This document shows, piece after piece, positions 10,659-23,843 of a DNA stretch of 64,000 nt. The stretch spans positions 484,501 to 548,500 of the forward strand of contig JALIRH010000149.1 of the NCBI GenBank assembly GCA_023055505.1. Direction: 5' to 3'. The position numbers and the translations under genes are program-made. Below the pieces are notes generated by a model. That model had not been told where the DNA came from and ran no database searches. It saw nothing but the letters and a program-made list of their open reading frames with translations. The number at the start of each line of letters is the position of its first letter. The stretch's first letter is position 1. The stretch comes from Callipepla californica brunnescens. Lineage: Eukaryota > Chordata > Aves > Galliformes > Odontophoridae.

Positions 10659-12499
10659 TTATACAAACAAAACCAGCCACACTTGAGAACTATTGTTGTG
10701 CGAAATTTAAGACCAGTTTCTCCAGGATGACCTGGATTGATTCTCCAGTTATATACTTTCAAAAGATAGTGAATCCAGTGTTCTGTAGATGAGATGAATG
10801 CTCAGGGAATCTGTTACAAATACTGTTGGGCTTGAAATATTTGCAGAAGTTTCACCAAGAGACTGTACAACTGCAACTTACACAAGGACTTCTGGATTTG
10901 TATGAGTCAGAGGTGCACTGGGAGTAACCTCAACATGGCATGCTACAAAAACCTTAGGAACAAGATTTCCAGTCAGTGTTATTTTAACCTTTTTTTCTTC
11001 CACTCCTTCCCTCTTTGCTTGCTTGCTTTTTTTTTTTTTTCTTTTTTATTTTTCCCACCCCACTTTCCAGCTTCCTGCAGCAAGCCCCAACATAAAAATC
11101 CAAAGCAAATAACATTCTGGAGACAAAGGAGCTAAAACCAAAGTTTTGGCATGGTGTTGCAGAGTGGCGGGGAGTTATATTGAGGATTGAGTCCTAAATC
11201 ACATTTGTGATACAGAGAAATGAGCAAACTCTAAGCCTAAATGTAGCTACTGTGTTCTCTTTTCTTGCATTTATCTACCATTTATTGCAAAAACAAATTC
11301 TCAGTGCATTTGAGCTACAGTTGAGCATGGTGGTATATGCAGTGTGCCCCTAAATAAAGAGGAGGATAGCATTAGTTAGGTTGAAACCCAATGTTTTGAA
11401 CAGGAAGGAGTTTATGGTTCTTTTCACCATTCAGAATGTTCAGATCTTTTCAACTCAATGTAGTAATGGACCAAGCCAAAATCTTGAGGATCTCTTTACT
11501 CCGCATTAAGACAGTTTCAGGAATTAGTTCAAGTTTGTACTGATATATGTCTCATACTTTAGAGTAGGTAATGTCACTGTGGAATATTCTGCCAGGTCAG
11601 AATGATGATTTCCTTTCAGATAGAATGGGCTGTGAGTTAAGTATTTTGCACGAGACAGGAATATTGCAGCTTTCATTTCAAATGACTGTCTTTCATGAAA
11701 ATAAATCATAGAAGAACATAAATAAGTAGCTGCAATTAACATTTTTGAAGCTATGTATTGTTTCCTTTGTTCCTTTCTCTCTCAGCTGGAAAATGTTTTT
11801 ATTTCCTGTCATAATTTTTTTCATTCTTACTCCTGAGTAGATGGCATAATCTCATGTGGAGCGTGCTTCAAACTGCATTCCTGATCAGGGAATTTAAAAG
11901 ATAGTGAAGAAAATAAAAATGTTTTATTTTACTCACTACAATATAAACTTTTTTAATAGAGATGTCTTCGTATGAGGAATTCACAATTCACTTGTTGCAT
12001 ACTTCAGCTTCATTCCTCTGTCCTTTCTAATGTTGCTAAAACACCATATGAAAGTCCTCCATGGTAAATGAAAATGCTCTGGAATATAAGTGGTAGGAAG
12101 CACATGGTATTTTACGCGCTGATGCAACTTCATTCTGTTCCTATTAAAATCCTTTTTTCATGAGTGCTCTTGTCCTCTTTCTCCACACACGAACCTATTT
12201 AATGTCACTAAATCTTCTGGGTTTTATTTTCTAGCTTTTGTTGTTTGCATGATGTGTTCTGCTTTTGTTTAGACTACAAGGAGACCATTTTTATTCATAA
12301 CAGAATTTAGGATTACAGTTATAGATAGAAGTTATTTGAAATTGGAAAACATAATACAGAGAATCTACAAAATTTTCAGACAAAATGTGGGAAGCTTGGT
12401 TTACGCAATGTGCAACCAGTTGCCTAAATTATTAAAAAAAACCTCAAATGTATGTGTGGAAGACTGCTATATGTCAGTTTTCTGAACATTCTGAACCCT
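10659..12499. other. Non-coding stretch
   Basis: No gene or clear transposon. Pyrimidine/T-rich runs lie at about 10990-11060. Confidence 0.5.
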
Positions 12500-12964
12500 G
12501 TATGCCAGGATTCTGAGAGATGGCCGATGTAGTTGGTGAGCTGCTCTCCATCTGGAGATGTCTGGGTGGAGGCCGATCACAAGTGGTGTCCGACAAGAGT
12601 TGGTCTTGGGACCAGTGCTCTTCAACATCTTCATCAGTGACACAGATGATGTAATCGAGTGCACCCTCAGCAAGTTTGCAGACGATTCCAAGCTGAGTGG
12701 TGCAGTCAATACATTGGAGGACAGGGAAGCCATTCAGAGGGACCTGGAGAGGCTGGAGAAGTGGGCCCATGTGAATCTAATGAGGTTCAACAAGGCTAAC
12801 TGCAAGATGCTGCACTCAGGCTGGCACAATCCAATATTTATACAGTATTTATACAGACAGGGAGAAACTCCCCTCGAGAGCAGCCCTGTGAAGAAGGGTG
12901 GGAACTAGATGAGCTTTGAGGTCCTTTTTCAACCCAGGCCATTCTATGATTCTGTTATTCTGTG
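12500..12964 (+). repeat. CR1 LINE with partial reverse transcriptase, internally deleted
   Basis: From 12558 one frame reads a CR1 reverse-transcriptase piece: ITSGVRQELVLGPVLFNIFI, then TLSKFADDSKLSG (the catalytic FADD motif is kept), then IQRDLERLEKWAHVN and FNKANCKMLH. Shortly after LESSPVKKG the sequence jumps to the CR1 3' end, finishing CCATTCTATGATTCTGTTAT. A stop at 12906-12908 and earlier frame shifts make it a dead pseudogene fragment. Confidence 0.92.
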
Positions 12965-14835
12965 TCTTATGCTATATTGTATTTTGTCATACGCTATGGT
13001 TATTCAAGTACCAATCTTCTTTGTTCACATAGTACAAACTTACATTTAGTTATAAATCTGAATTTTGGCTGTAGCAAATATAGAACATATATACATATTA
13101 AAACAATACATCTGTTAAGATAGTTGAAAAGATTTAAGTATATCTAAGTCTTGAAGAAGCATACAAAACTTTTAGCTACCATAACAGCTTTGGTGTTCGT
13201 ATGATTGATGATATTGATGAGAGAAGGAAATTCAAAATATGGAATCTTGTTTATAGCTTTCTGGAAACAATGAGAGGTGTTTGTACAACTTTCACTGTCA
13301 CATCTTAATATATATCACAGCAAGCATTGGTATGGTAAAACCTAAACTAGCCAAATGACGAGAAATGTGTCATAGACATCACTGTTGCTGATGAGGCAGA
13401 CTGAATAAAAATTCTTCTGCTGAAATAAAAAAAAATAATTTTCTCTCGCACTTGACAAAGAACAAAAGGAAATGAGAATATGTTTTTTCTGCTTTGCATT
13501 ATTGTGGGGAAAATTAATCTGTGGACATGCTGAGTGTTTATCAGAAAAAATAAATAAGATGCAGAGGTGTTGCATATTTGTCCCTCTGTCTTTGTAGACA
13601 TTGTTGCAAGACTATAATCTTCAAAATGGAAAAGTAGAAAGCTTTCAAAGGCTTTTCCAAAATGCTTTATAGCCCATACACAAGGACATTATTTTATTAC
13701 AAAAGATATTGTATAAAAAGCTATTGGCAAAAGTCACCATTATCTAGATGTGTCATTTGTAGCTTTACTTCCTATTGAAATATATAGGATCCATCTGCTC
13801 ACTGATGGCAGGATAACTGCCATCATTCCCACTTGCTTATCATAAATGATATATCTGAAAGTACCAAAAATGTGATGGAGTGCAATCCCAGCCCTTGGCC
13901 ATTTCCTTAAATAATTCATAGTTAATTTAGTCCAGACTGATGCACTTCCAATGTATTGACTGAATTACAGCTTCAGTAAGTTCAGTGTGATCCTGCATAA
14001 ATTTCCAAAGCATTCTAAAAAATGCTTTCCTTTATTGATTTTTCTAATAGTCTGTTTATATTTGTGCCCCATTTCAGTGCTCTGCTGCTGCATTTGAATC
14101 TGACCCATATGCTTGGCTTACCTCTGTGTTACAAAGACAGCTTTCCTAAGCCTTAAAGTAAGTGTACTGTGGAGTTCAAAGAACAATAGCTATGAAGTCT
14201 GAAACTCTACAGACCAAGTTTATGACTTATTAACTACATGGAGCTTCGTCATAGACTGAATGAATCTGAATGTGACTTACAGATGTAAGCTATTTTTATG
14301 TAGGCTGCTTTTCAATTTCAAGAGTTCCATATCTACCATTAAATATATATGGAAAAAAGCACTAAAACATTGAATCTATCTCAGTCTCGACAGTTTAGGT
14401 GATATAATTAATACCCAGAATTCTAGTTGCAAGTGGGGAAGTTTCCTAAACTTGCTATGTTTCATAGGTTATCTGAAAGTTAATCCCAGAAATTGATGTT
14501 ATTCTAGAGTCATTGATCCTCTGTCCCTCTCTTTCCTTTATCCAAGCTTACAAACTGCCAAAAATCATACAATTTAATAAAGTGTTACAAAGATCTAGAG
14601 TCTTTGAGATTCACCTATCTCCATCTTTAATTCAATTAACAACTATTTCATCCCCTCTTCCTAGCCAAAGCCATTCAAAAATTTATTTAGGTGAAATCCT
14701 TCTTCTGATCAACCCATCCATGAGGTGCTACTGAGCATCATTATTTGGTTGCAAGTAGAAAAGAAATCTGCAAATGCTGTCACCTGTGATTCCTTTAATA
14801 ATGTTTGCAACAAATGTGGAGGGAAGGGGGAACTG
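12965..14835. other. Non-coding stretch
   Basis: AT-rich; nothing recognised on either strand. Confidence 0.5.
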
Positions 14836-14968
14836 GAGCAACACTCCAATGAAGAAAGGCTGAGGCAATCTGGAGAAGAGAAGGCTCGGGGAATCTTTAT
14901 CAACATCTATAAATAGATGAAGGGAGGGTGCAGAGAAGATGGAGCTGGACTGCATTGTGTTCCTATGT
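14836..14968 (+). repeat. CR1 LINE ORF2 fragment
   Basis: GAAGAAAGGCTGAGGCAATC, GGAGAAGAGAAGGCTCGGGG and ATCTATAAATAGATGAAGGG correspond to the CR1 region coding EERLRxLG...EKRRLRG...YKYLKGG. Both ends are truncated and the copy lacks the 3' terminus. Confidence 0.82.
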
Positions 14969-16861
14969 GACTTGATCAAAGACACATTCACCTCAAACTT
15001 TAGAATCCTATACTATTTACTGACCTGCCCTGAGCAGGATTTTGTTAAACAAGTTATCTTGTTGAAATTTATTGACCTCTCCCTGATTAGTTAGCAGGTG
15101 ATGTAAGCAGGGTTGAAGAAATGGATTTTACGTTTTTGTTTGGCCTTATTCCTCATGTACAGGTTCAGTGTTAGAAAATAATTCAATCGATTAACACAAA
15201 GCAGCTTCATTTCTACATCCGCTAAACTCAAATATACAGTTTAAGTTATTCCAGAGTCTAATAGAACAAGTTTTCTGTTGGGAGCATCAAATGGATCTAT
15301 GCATATAGAAAATATTGTGCTAAGTGGATGTCAATCTAGTGATATAATTGTTATCAAACAGCATTTAATATGAAACTACTAAAATTACAAATTCATATAC
15401 AAATAAAATTTATTTTAGTTGCACAGTATTGCTGGAATTCATGATGAGATTTCCTGGATTTTCTGCCAAGTAGTTTAAATGTTTTGCTAAGTCACTCTCA
15501 TTTAATTTTGTGACTTTTCCTGTGTAATTTTAAATATGGAGTGTCTCATTATTTCAATGTTTGCAAATGTCAGCCAGTCTAAATATCAAACAGATACTTT
15601 GTTGCCTAGAATAAGCTGGGAAATAAAACGACAGAAAAATTAAAAAATAAAAAGCTAAAAATGAATAACAGCAACAACAAAAAAGCCTTTCTGCAAATCA
15701 AAGTAAAACTTGCTCTGAAATATCTTTTATATCTTTTCCATGAGCACGTTTGTTTACTTTTCTAAAAGCATCAGTTCAGTGTCAACCATTACATACTCTC
15801 ACATGTCTTGGCATGAAGGAATAAGAATCCATTGGATTTATTTTTTGATTTACACTGAGATATTGCCTTAAACTATGAATTCAGTGTTTCCAAGGACTCT
15901 GACTTCAAAGGAAAGATTTTCAGAACCATGGCATTAAACAATTTCTAGCATGATCGGGAGGAATTGACACAAATACTTCACTTTTTTTTATTTCCAGCTA
16001 GGAAAACACTGCTAAGCATCATTCCTATGCCTTGTGGAGACAGATGGCATGTGATAGCAAAAGACTATTTCAGACTAAAATATGCTCACTCTTTATTTTC
16101 ATCATTCTAATCATTTTTGCCAACTGTCCCTTATTATAGTAATTTGTGTGCATATTTTCTATGGAGTCTTCTTTCAAAAACATAACCCAGATTTCTAACA
16201 TTTCCCTTGCTTCTGTGCTGAACCTGATCAAACCTGGGTCACCAAAGGAAAGATGCTTATATTTTCTCCGTGTGCGTTTTCCCACCCTGTTCAAATCATT
16301 TTAAATATCTACTTAAATCCACACAGGCTGGTTTTATTTGTGCATTTAACCTCTACAAAGGTAAGACCAATAAAGATCATATCCAACTGTCACTGTGTTA
16401 GATCAAGATCTCAGCACAAACATATGGTACATAAAGATTTAGGTGTATAACCCTGGAATTTGGATTTGTGGCATAGAATTTCTCATCTTGGTAAAAGATG
16501 TGATTGTTAGCCATACAATTTTCTCAGCTTATTTTGCTGGAGGCATGAGTATAGCTATCACAATACATTTTAAGTAGAAAAAGGCCAGGCTTTTTATACA
16601 GTCTTTCTGAATATGTTCCACTGAATAATTTAGTAATTAAACCTATCTTAATACAATTGTACTGTCTTCTACTATCCTTAAAGGAAAAATGCTGACTGAC
16701 AACTGAAGGCTTGTTTGCTTGTTTACCATAGGGCAGTATGGAGTAGTAAAATGCACTTCTTTTCATTTCCTCTACTAAAAACATCAACTTCTGGAGACAA
16801 GTACTACTCTAGGATGAGTGGCTGATCAATTCCAGTATAACATTTCCTATGAAACAAAAAG
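14969..16861. other. Non-coding stretch
   Basis: AT-rich, with no gene or transposon recognised. Confidence 0.5.
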
Positions 16862-16928
16862 TACACACACACACACACACGCGCGAAGTTTAATATATCC
16901 CTTTTAAAAATAAATAAATAAATAAATA
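16862..16928. repeat. (CA)n and (TAAA)n microsatellites
   Basis: An alternating AC run of about 19 bases continues as GCGCG to 16885, a potential Z-DNA former. A short (TAAA)n lies at 16907-16928. Confidence 0.9.
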
Positions 16929-17055
16929 TAATCATCCTTTCTGATGAAACCCTGCACTGTCACTGTATTGACAATTCAAAGAGATTATTACAGAATAGGT
17001 CAGGACAAAAAAAGAAACTAGAAGTACAAGGAAAAAATATTTTAAGGATTGTTTA

Positions 17056-17208
17056 TTTTTTCTTTTTCTTTTTCTTTTTCTTTTTCTTTTTCTTTTTCTT
17101 TTTCTTTTTCTTTTTCTTTTTCTTTTTCTTTTTTTCTTTTCCTTTTCCTTTTCCTTTTTTTTTCGTTTTTTCTTTTCCTTTTCCTTTTCCTTTCTTTCTT
17201 TTTCTTTT
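17056..17208. repeat. (TTTTTC)n / (TTTTCC)n polypyrimidine tract
   Basis: An uninterrupted pyrimidine run at 17056-17164 (109 bases) is followed, after a single G at 17165, by another at 17166-17208. It begins as a regular 6-base TTTTTC repeat and then grades into TTTTCC units. The frame through it reading Phe-Ser repeats is an artefact of the repeat. Confidence 0.97.
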
Positions 17209-20180
17209 ATTTTCTCACATGCTTAGTTACCCTGCATTATGATCCTTTACTACCCTCCAAAGAAAATGAGAGACAGCTAAGATGTAATACTTTATACTCA
17301 TAAAAGTAGTATTTCAGGGAAAGAAATGGAAAATTTTGCTTTACAAAAAGTTTTATATTTCATATCTATTATACTGCTAATAAAATATTCGATAAATATC
17401 AAAATATCTCTTTTATTGATAGGTGCACCATTTTCTCAGATAATCTTAAAACAAGAAAAAACTTCTTATTTGAGGATAATTAATTTCACTCACAGATTTT
17501 TTAATAGAAGACATACATTTTTTTCCATACATAATGTTATTAATGTAGATTCCATCTTCCACTATGAACTTACACTAAGTTGAGTAACTATTTAGATAAC
17601 CCTCAAAGGCATTACTTGCCTGCAGACACATGACTATTGTGGTATGAATCATTAAAACAATTTACTTTACTGAAAAGAAAAAATAAAGCAAAATTCTGAA
17701 AGAGGGGAGGTTTTCATTCCCATGCTGTCTCAGAATTTATTTGCCTGTTAACAATTCCATAACCTAACTGGTCATATTGCATTCCTGATTTATCCTATAA
17801 CTTTTTTGAAAGTTGGAATGCTAATTGCTGAGGTGATTATTTATAATATCCGAGTGCTTTATTCAGGGGACCCATTAAAAGCATAAACACTGAAGACAAA
17901 GAAAGGTTACAACTGTTTTAATAAAAAGAAATAAATGAAAGCTTTATACAAATATCACTCCTACACATGTCCAGATTTTTAAATAAAGACTTCTAATGAA
18001 AATAATGTTTTCCTTCGGAAGATCCAATGTTTTATACTAAGCAAAATAGGCTATTTCAATCCCAGTATAGGTTTTCACTTAACTTGACAGTGTTTTTGTC
18101 AAGAATTTCATGTGGTATTCTCAAAATCAGATGTTTTCTTAAAGCCACAGTGTTAAGTGAGTAAGTGTGAATTTCAGCTTGTACTTAAAAGAAATCTCTT
18201 CAAACCACAGCTCCTAGTGATTTTTCTTTGTTCTGTGGGATATTTTAATAATCTTATTACTGGAAAATCAATCTGGTCACTATCTGGGATTAGAATATTT
18301 TGCACTAGCACTGTAACCAATCTGTGTTTCTATGAATGTAGGACTTCTGAGGGCCCACAAGACAATTGGCATCATGCACCATTTGCTATTTCTCTGCACA
18401 TATCGAATCATCTGAAAGTATTATTTTTTTCCACATCCCTGATTCATGTGCTAAACACTGAACCATGCAGAAATAATAGATTTTACTTTTAGATACTCAT
18501 TATACGTTGAGAGCTTTTACATGGCATTAAAAAATACTCCTCCCATCCTCACCCCTTTCACAAACCATGAAACTCATGACAATTATTTTTCAGATCAAGT
18601 TGCCACACTTCTGATTAGTTTTTTCCTGCTGTTAAAATATGAGTTTCATTGAGGAAGAAGTGCCCTGCAGGGACTATTTCAGTTTTACTTTCACAAAATT
18701 TAACTCTGGATAGACATAGAAGAGAAAGAAAGAAGATATTTAATCCTCCTTTCCTGAAACATATCAGCCCTTTGCATCAATTCATGATGACACTGAGCAG
18801 CAGTGAGACCAAGGTTTAGTGTACCTGCAACAGTCTGATCTTGTGGAGAGCTGAATATTTCACATCACCTGTTAAAGTTATGCATTCACAAGCTCAGTTT
18901 AAGACTAACGATTGAAATCATCCTTTGATAAAAGACCCTCAAGTTTTCACTTTCAAAGTGATATTTTAGTGCAGTTTTGAATTTTACAGGTTTTGTGAAC
19001 TTTCAGCTTCTTTTCCTATGTAAAAAGAATAAGTTATGAATGGTTCTATGAGAGGGAATTTCAATCCCACATGTAACCCTAAACCTGAGTATTTCTTACT
19101 GCATTATAATCAACTTTATTAAGGGACATTCAATGACTCTAAGGAATTTTCATAATGAGTTAATATTTTCATAACATATAAGGACATGCTGGTATAGAGT
19201 ACAACAATTTTTCCTTAATTTAAACTGTTTTGTAATTTTTATGTCATCTATTCCAAGCCATGTCATTTCTCATTTCTTTCCTTTGTTTCCTGGTCATTGG
19301 ATAATATTCAGCCTGAGACACAGTGTGAGCAATTCACTCCTTTACTTTGCAGATCCGATGCGTGCCACATCAATGGACAGAAAGAAGAGTATTGCAGCAG
19401 TGAGGGAACAGAAACTCCTGTGAAGGACTTGAAAGGACAAGGAAATTCCCTGGCTGTGTGTAGCAAGGCATATCTGCAGCAAATCTAGCTGTCTGTTTCA
19501 TGCTGTACCTTTAAAGCTCTCTGCACCAAATTTTTGTATGACTGCAGCTATAGCTATTTTTTAAAATTATCAAGACTACAGCACGTAGTGGTAGCATGAA
19601 TATAGGTATGATTTGAATGAGGATCCACATCTGGGTTGTAGATGCCCTCCTGTGGAGTTAGGTAGTCCACACATCTGTATCTGAATACACCCTGGAGCAA
19701 AAACATACCCTTACACAGGGAACAGTGCAACACCTTGACCTCAGAAACATTCATTATATCCAAAGAGGGATTTTTCAGAGAAAATGTTCTTACCAGCTCT
19801 AATTTTTAGTTGAAGGGTAGAGTAGGTGATAGCTTGTATTTGATGGGGTGAAGAGAAAACCATGGCAAAACTCTCCATTGAGCTCCTCCTGGGAGACCAT
19901 GAATGAATTACACCTGACAGATGTTAGTCACTTAATGAATAATTGGAAGAGCCTCAGATACAGCAGTGATGAGAGCTCTGTAATAACCCATGGACAATAT
20001 AATCATGATGGTAACAAAAGAGTGTCTAGCTTCAGAGCAACATGCCAAGATGATGATCTAAGATTCCAAACTGGCTAAAATATCAACAGATCAAAGTGAG
20101 CAAGGCTGAAACATAATGTCATCCTTGAAAATGCTGATTTGGGTCTGAATTTGCACTTAAAAACAACAGTTTGACGCTCT
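17209..20180. other. Non-coding stretch
   Basis: Three kilobases with no gene and no recognised transposon. Strongly AT-rich at the left end. Confidence 0.5.
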
Positions 20181-20224
20181 TCCCACTGAAGTCTGGGGCA
20201 AGATGCCAGTTGACCTCAGTGGGA
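20181..20224. repeat. Old palindromic repeat core
   Basis: TCCCACTGAAGTC (20181-20193) is matched by the inverted GACCTCAGTGGGA (20212-20224) at 12 of 13 positions. The motif (TCCCATTGAAGTC-like arms) is one I recall as very common in bird and reptile DNA, probably from an ancient transposon that I cannot name. Confidence 0.55.
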
Positions 20225-21747
20225 AAAGACTTAAGCCAAAAGCTACTGTGCAAATAGAATGTATGAAGTGCTGGACTACAGTCTGGAAACAAAGTTCACA
20301 GTTTATGTGCCAGAGAATTCAGGGGAGGGAGGAAACAGAAATGGCTAAAGCAATAATAAAGTACAACACACAGCCTAGAATGGGGAGTCAAAGGAAGAAT
20401 GTAAGTTAATAAAGGGTGGAGAAAAGTAGAAATTGCCATCAGCATCTCCTTATAGGAAAAGGGGATTTGGTCTTTAATCAGACTAGCAAGACAACAAAGA
20501 TATTCTGAAGGCTGATGCTGGCAATCTACTGCTGGGATAGCCCTGAAGAAGGCAAGTTGAATAGAGTATTAATAGCATTTTGTTCTACTTATTTATATTA
20601 GTGTGGGCATGGTTGAGAATAATATATATTGTTAATATATCAGTGTATTAGAGTATGGAACCCTTTACTTATAGGTCTATAGGATTAAATGTAGCAACTA
20701 CATATAGATGTAAATGTGGAGTAAAACAATTGCCCTTTCTAAAGGAACGGATAGAGAAAAGCAAGGTCTGAAATCAGCTGGAATGGTGAAAATAACACAA
20801 ATAAGAAAACAAAGAGATCTGTCCACTTTGTGAAAAAGTTCTAATGTACAATAGAGCTCCAGTACTGACTCCTGCTGATGATGTGATCTACATTTTGAGA
20901 AATCAGTAATGCTATAAACAGTCTTAACCCCCTGACTAAATACCAAATCACTAAATTGATTTGATTGAAAGCTTTAAATTAAAACATCACATTCTTGACA
21001 GTCTCTGCCTCCCTGTAAAAGTGTGTTAGGAGTCTGTCACAACTTATCTGCCTTAAAAAACAGTGCTGTAAGCGGAAATAACCCAGAACATTGCCATTGT
21101 TACTGCCCATGCTAGGCATTAGCTTCCTGACTTTGATGTGTGTTTGAACTCTTCATCCTGTTAGCTTCCATTGCACACAAGTGCCAAACCATTCTTAACA
21201 TCATCTTTTTATGGAAAGGTGAAGATCTGAATACTTAAACCCACCACTGGAGCATGTAATAGGGGTGCCAAAGTTAGTGGTGATCTATGCTGACGCAGCT
21301 GGTCCATCAGGAGGACAAAAACTTGTTAGATCTTCCTTCATGGCTATGGTAGGTGTTTGTACTCCATTATGAGGACAAAGCATAACCCACTTTGCTGCAT
21401 TGCAGTTAGTAATCAAAATTACTAAGTGCTTGTAATATTACTGACATTATAGTATTAGCAATTCTAATATTGGGAAAAAAAAAAGATTTGCACTTACAAG
21501 ATTTTTCCCCTGTTGTGTGCTCAGATTTATTAAATATGAGTTAGGGTTTTTCTTGAACTTTGCTTTAGAAGAAAGTTTGACAGTATGTATGGTACAGGCT
21601 GAAAAAAGAAGTACTATATTTAAAATAAAAGTATTTAAATTAAAATTAAAAAAACAAGAAAAAACAAAACAAAACAACAACAACAACAAACATTCACTTC
21701 CAAGGTGTACTTGACATACAGATTGACTTTATTTTTGTTTAAGAATA
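20225..21747. other. Non-coding stretch
   Basis: No gene recognised. An A-rich run with (AAC)n lies at 21661-21690. Confidence 0.5.
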
Positions 21748-22046
21748 TACAAGGACTGCTCCAAAAGTAATGCCTCTTATTATAATATATTGGCCCATGA
21801 CATCAGAAGTGGATGTTGGTAGAATGGCAGTAGAGGCCGAATCTTCCCAGCAATAATCCATTTTATTTTGTTGCTGTGTGACATATGGCAGTAGAGGAGC
21901 AGTCTGAGAGAGTGACGTCTGACATGGAAGTGTGTATGAAGCAAAGATGTGTCACTGGCTTTCTCCACGTGAAAAAAATTGCACCCATTGATTATATTTT
22001 TTGTGGAAATAAATGGGAAGCATGACTTTTGAAGTTACTTGGGCAT
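21748..22046 (+). mobile_element. Galluhop-type mariner, both ends present, middle deleted
   Basis: The 5' terminal repeat (ACAAGGACTGCTCCAAAAGT, then AATGCCTCTTATTATAATAT) is followed by GTGGATGTTGGTAGAATGGC, GCCGAATCTTCCCAGC, GTCTGACATGGAAGTGTGTA and AAAATTGCACCCATTGA. At about 21990 it jumps to the 3' end (GTGGAAATAAATGGGAAGCA, then a decayed terminal repeat ending near 22046). About 300 bases remain of an element over 1 kb long. It begins at TA, as expected for mariner insertion. Confidence 0.85.
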
Positions 22047-22620
22047 ATATCTGAAATAAAATGTGTTTATTTGAAAAACCAATTTTACTTTGAAACTGTA
22101 GATACAAATACTTCATTTTTAAAACATTTTGATACTTAATGTTAGTTTCATTTGTTGTTATCAAAGACAAGACAAATCAACATTTAATTAAAAAAAAATC
22201 TTTTTCTTTTCTGTCTGAACCTAGATGTGATCAGTAATAGCATAATCATGAACATAGTTTGTTCTAAAGGGATAATCCAAAATCCTACAGGGTTCAGCCT
22301 TGTCTCTCACTCCCTGTTTGGTTTCTATGAACTGAACTGTCTGATTGTCACTCATCAGAGTTTCTGTGGGCAAATGAGAAAGACAAGAAACAACAAAACA
22401 CCTCTGTGTTCTTTGTGTTACTGGTGAGATAATATCAGCTGAAACCAAAGCATCTTTTTTCTGCAGTTGTTAAAATATTAAATGTCTTTATAAATCTGAA
22501 TTATATAAACAATTTCATATAAGAACAGCAGATAACAATGTGAAAGGACCGAGGCTTAACCGATTGCTCCCTGATGTCAAGCTGAGAATCAACAGAAATA
22601 ATCAATTTGGCATCAGTCAG
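22047..22620. other. Non-coding stretch
   Basis: No gene or transposon recognised. Confidence 0.5.
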
Positions 22621-22623
22621 GTT

Positions 22624-22688
22624 AAGTCAAAGGTCAGGATTTAAAGCTGTCACAGAAAGATTCTTCAAGTCAGCTAAGCACGTGCTTA
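22624..22688. promoter_or_regulatory. DR1-like site and palindromic E-box
   Basis: AAGTCA-A-AGGTCA (22624-22636) is a DR1-type nuclear-receptor motif with one mismatch. TAAGCACGTGCTTA (22675-22688) is a perfect 14-base palindrome centred on the E-box CACGTG. The palindrome is also a familiar motif of an ancient amniote repeat, so a transposon origin is likely. There is no evidence of activity. Confidence 0.25.
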
Positions 22689-22937
22689 ATAAAGCGTGTT
22701 TGTTGTGTTTAGAGATTCAGAGCTAAGTATTATGGGAAGGAGAGTGCAAGATCTCCATGAATGGACTGGGAGAGCTGTTTGATATGAAAAAAATTTCCCA
22801 CAAATATATATTTTTTTACATTAACAACTCTATAGAAAGCTGGTAGGTAGTGTTCTGATCTTTTTTGTTTCTCCTCAAATAATCAGACTTGTATCAGAAA
22901 CATATGTCTATATATGCTTTATTGAAGTGGAAAATAA

Positions 22938-23843
22938 TCACAGAATCATAGAATCACCAAGATTGAAAAAAACCTCCAAAATCATCCAGTTCAGCCATCA
23001 ACCTATCATCAGTATTTCCCCACTAAAACATGTCACTCAGTACAACATCTAAATGTTTCCTGAACATCTCCAGGGTCAGTAACTCCATCACATCTCCGGG
23101 CAGCCCATTCCAGCACCTGACCACTGTCTCAGGGAAGAAATATTTCCTAACATCCAATCTGAACCTCCTGTAATGCAACTTGAGGCCATTTTCTCTAGTC
23201 CTATCACTAGTTTCATGGGAGAAGAAGCCTACCCCCGCTATGCCACAACCTCTCTGCAGGCAGTTGTAGAGAGAGATAACGTCACCCCTGAGCCTCCTCT
23301 GTTCCATACAAAATAATCCTAGTTCTCTCAATTACTCCTCCTAAGTCTTGTGCTCCAGACTAATCAACAGCTTCTCTGCCCATCTCATTACATGCTCCAT
23401 GGCCTCAGTGTCTTATTTGCAGTGAGGGTCCCAAAACTGAACACAATACTTTAGGTACTGTACCAGCTCCTGCTGGCAACATTTCTGATACAAACCAGGA
23501 TGCCATTGACCTACTTGGCCGCCTGGGCACGCTGCTGGATCATGTTCAGCTGAGCACTGACCAATGCCCCCAGGTCTATTTTCTCTATACAGTCTTCCAG
23601 CCACTCTGCCCCAAGCTAATAATGTTGCCTGACGTTGAAGTGGTCAAAATACAGGACCAAGTTACACTTGGTCTTGTTGAACTTCATCCCATTGGACTCA
23701 GCCTAGCTATTCAGTCTGTCCATATAGCTCTGCAGGGCCTTCCTACTCCCCAAGCAGAATGACACTTTCTCCCAGCTTGGTGTCACCTGCAAGCTTCCTG
23801 AGGGTGCGCTCAGCTACTTCATCCATGTCCTAATACATTAAAA
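22938..23843 (-). repeat. CR1 LINE, about 0.9 kb, ORF2 C-terminus to 3' end
   Basis: The 3' terminus lies at 22938 (ATCACAGAATCATAGAATCA). One minus-strand frame at 23023-23331 reads the CR1 ORF2 C-terminus ([60 protein letters not shown]). Further upstream on the same strand, fragments of the RT thumb region (for example MKFNKTKCNL) appear in shifted frames. It is broken by stops and frameshifts and is not functional. Confidence 0.93.

Noticed and set aside
17049..17303. Phe-Ser repeat open frame
   Set aside because: A product of the polypyrimidine tract.
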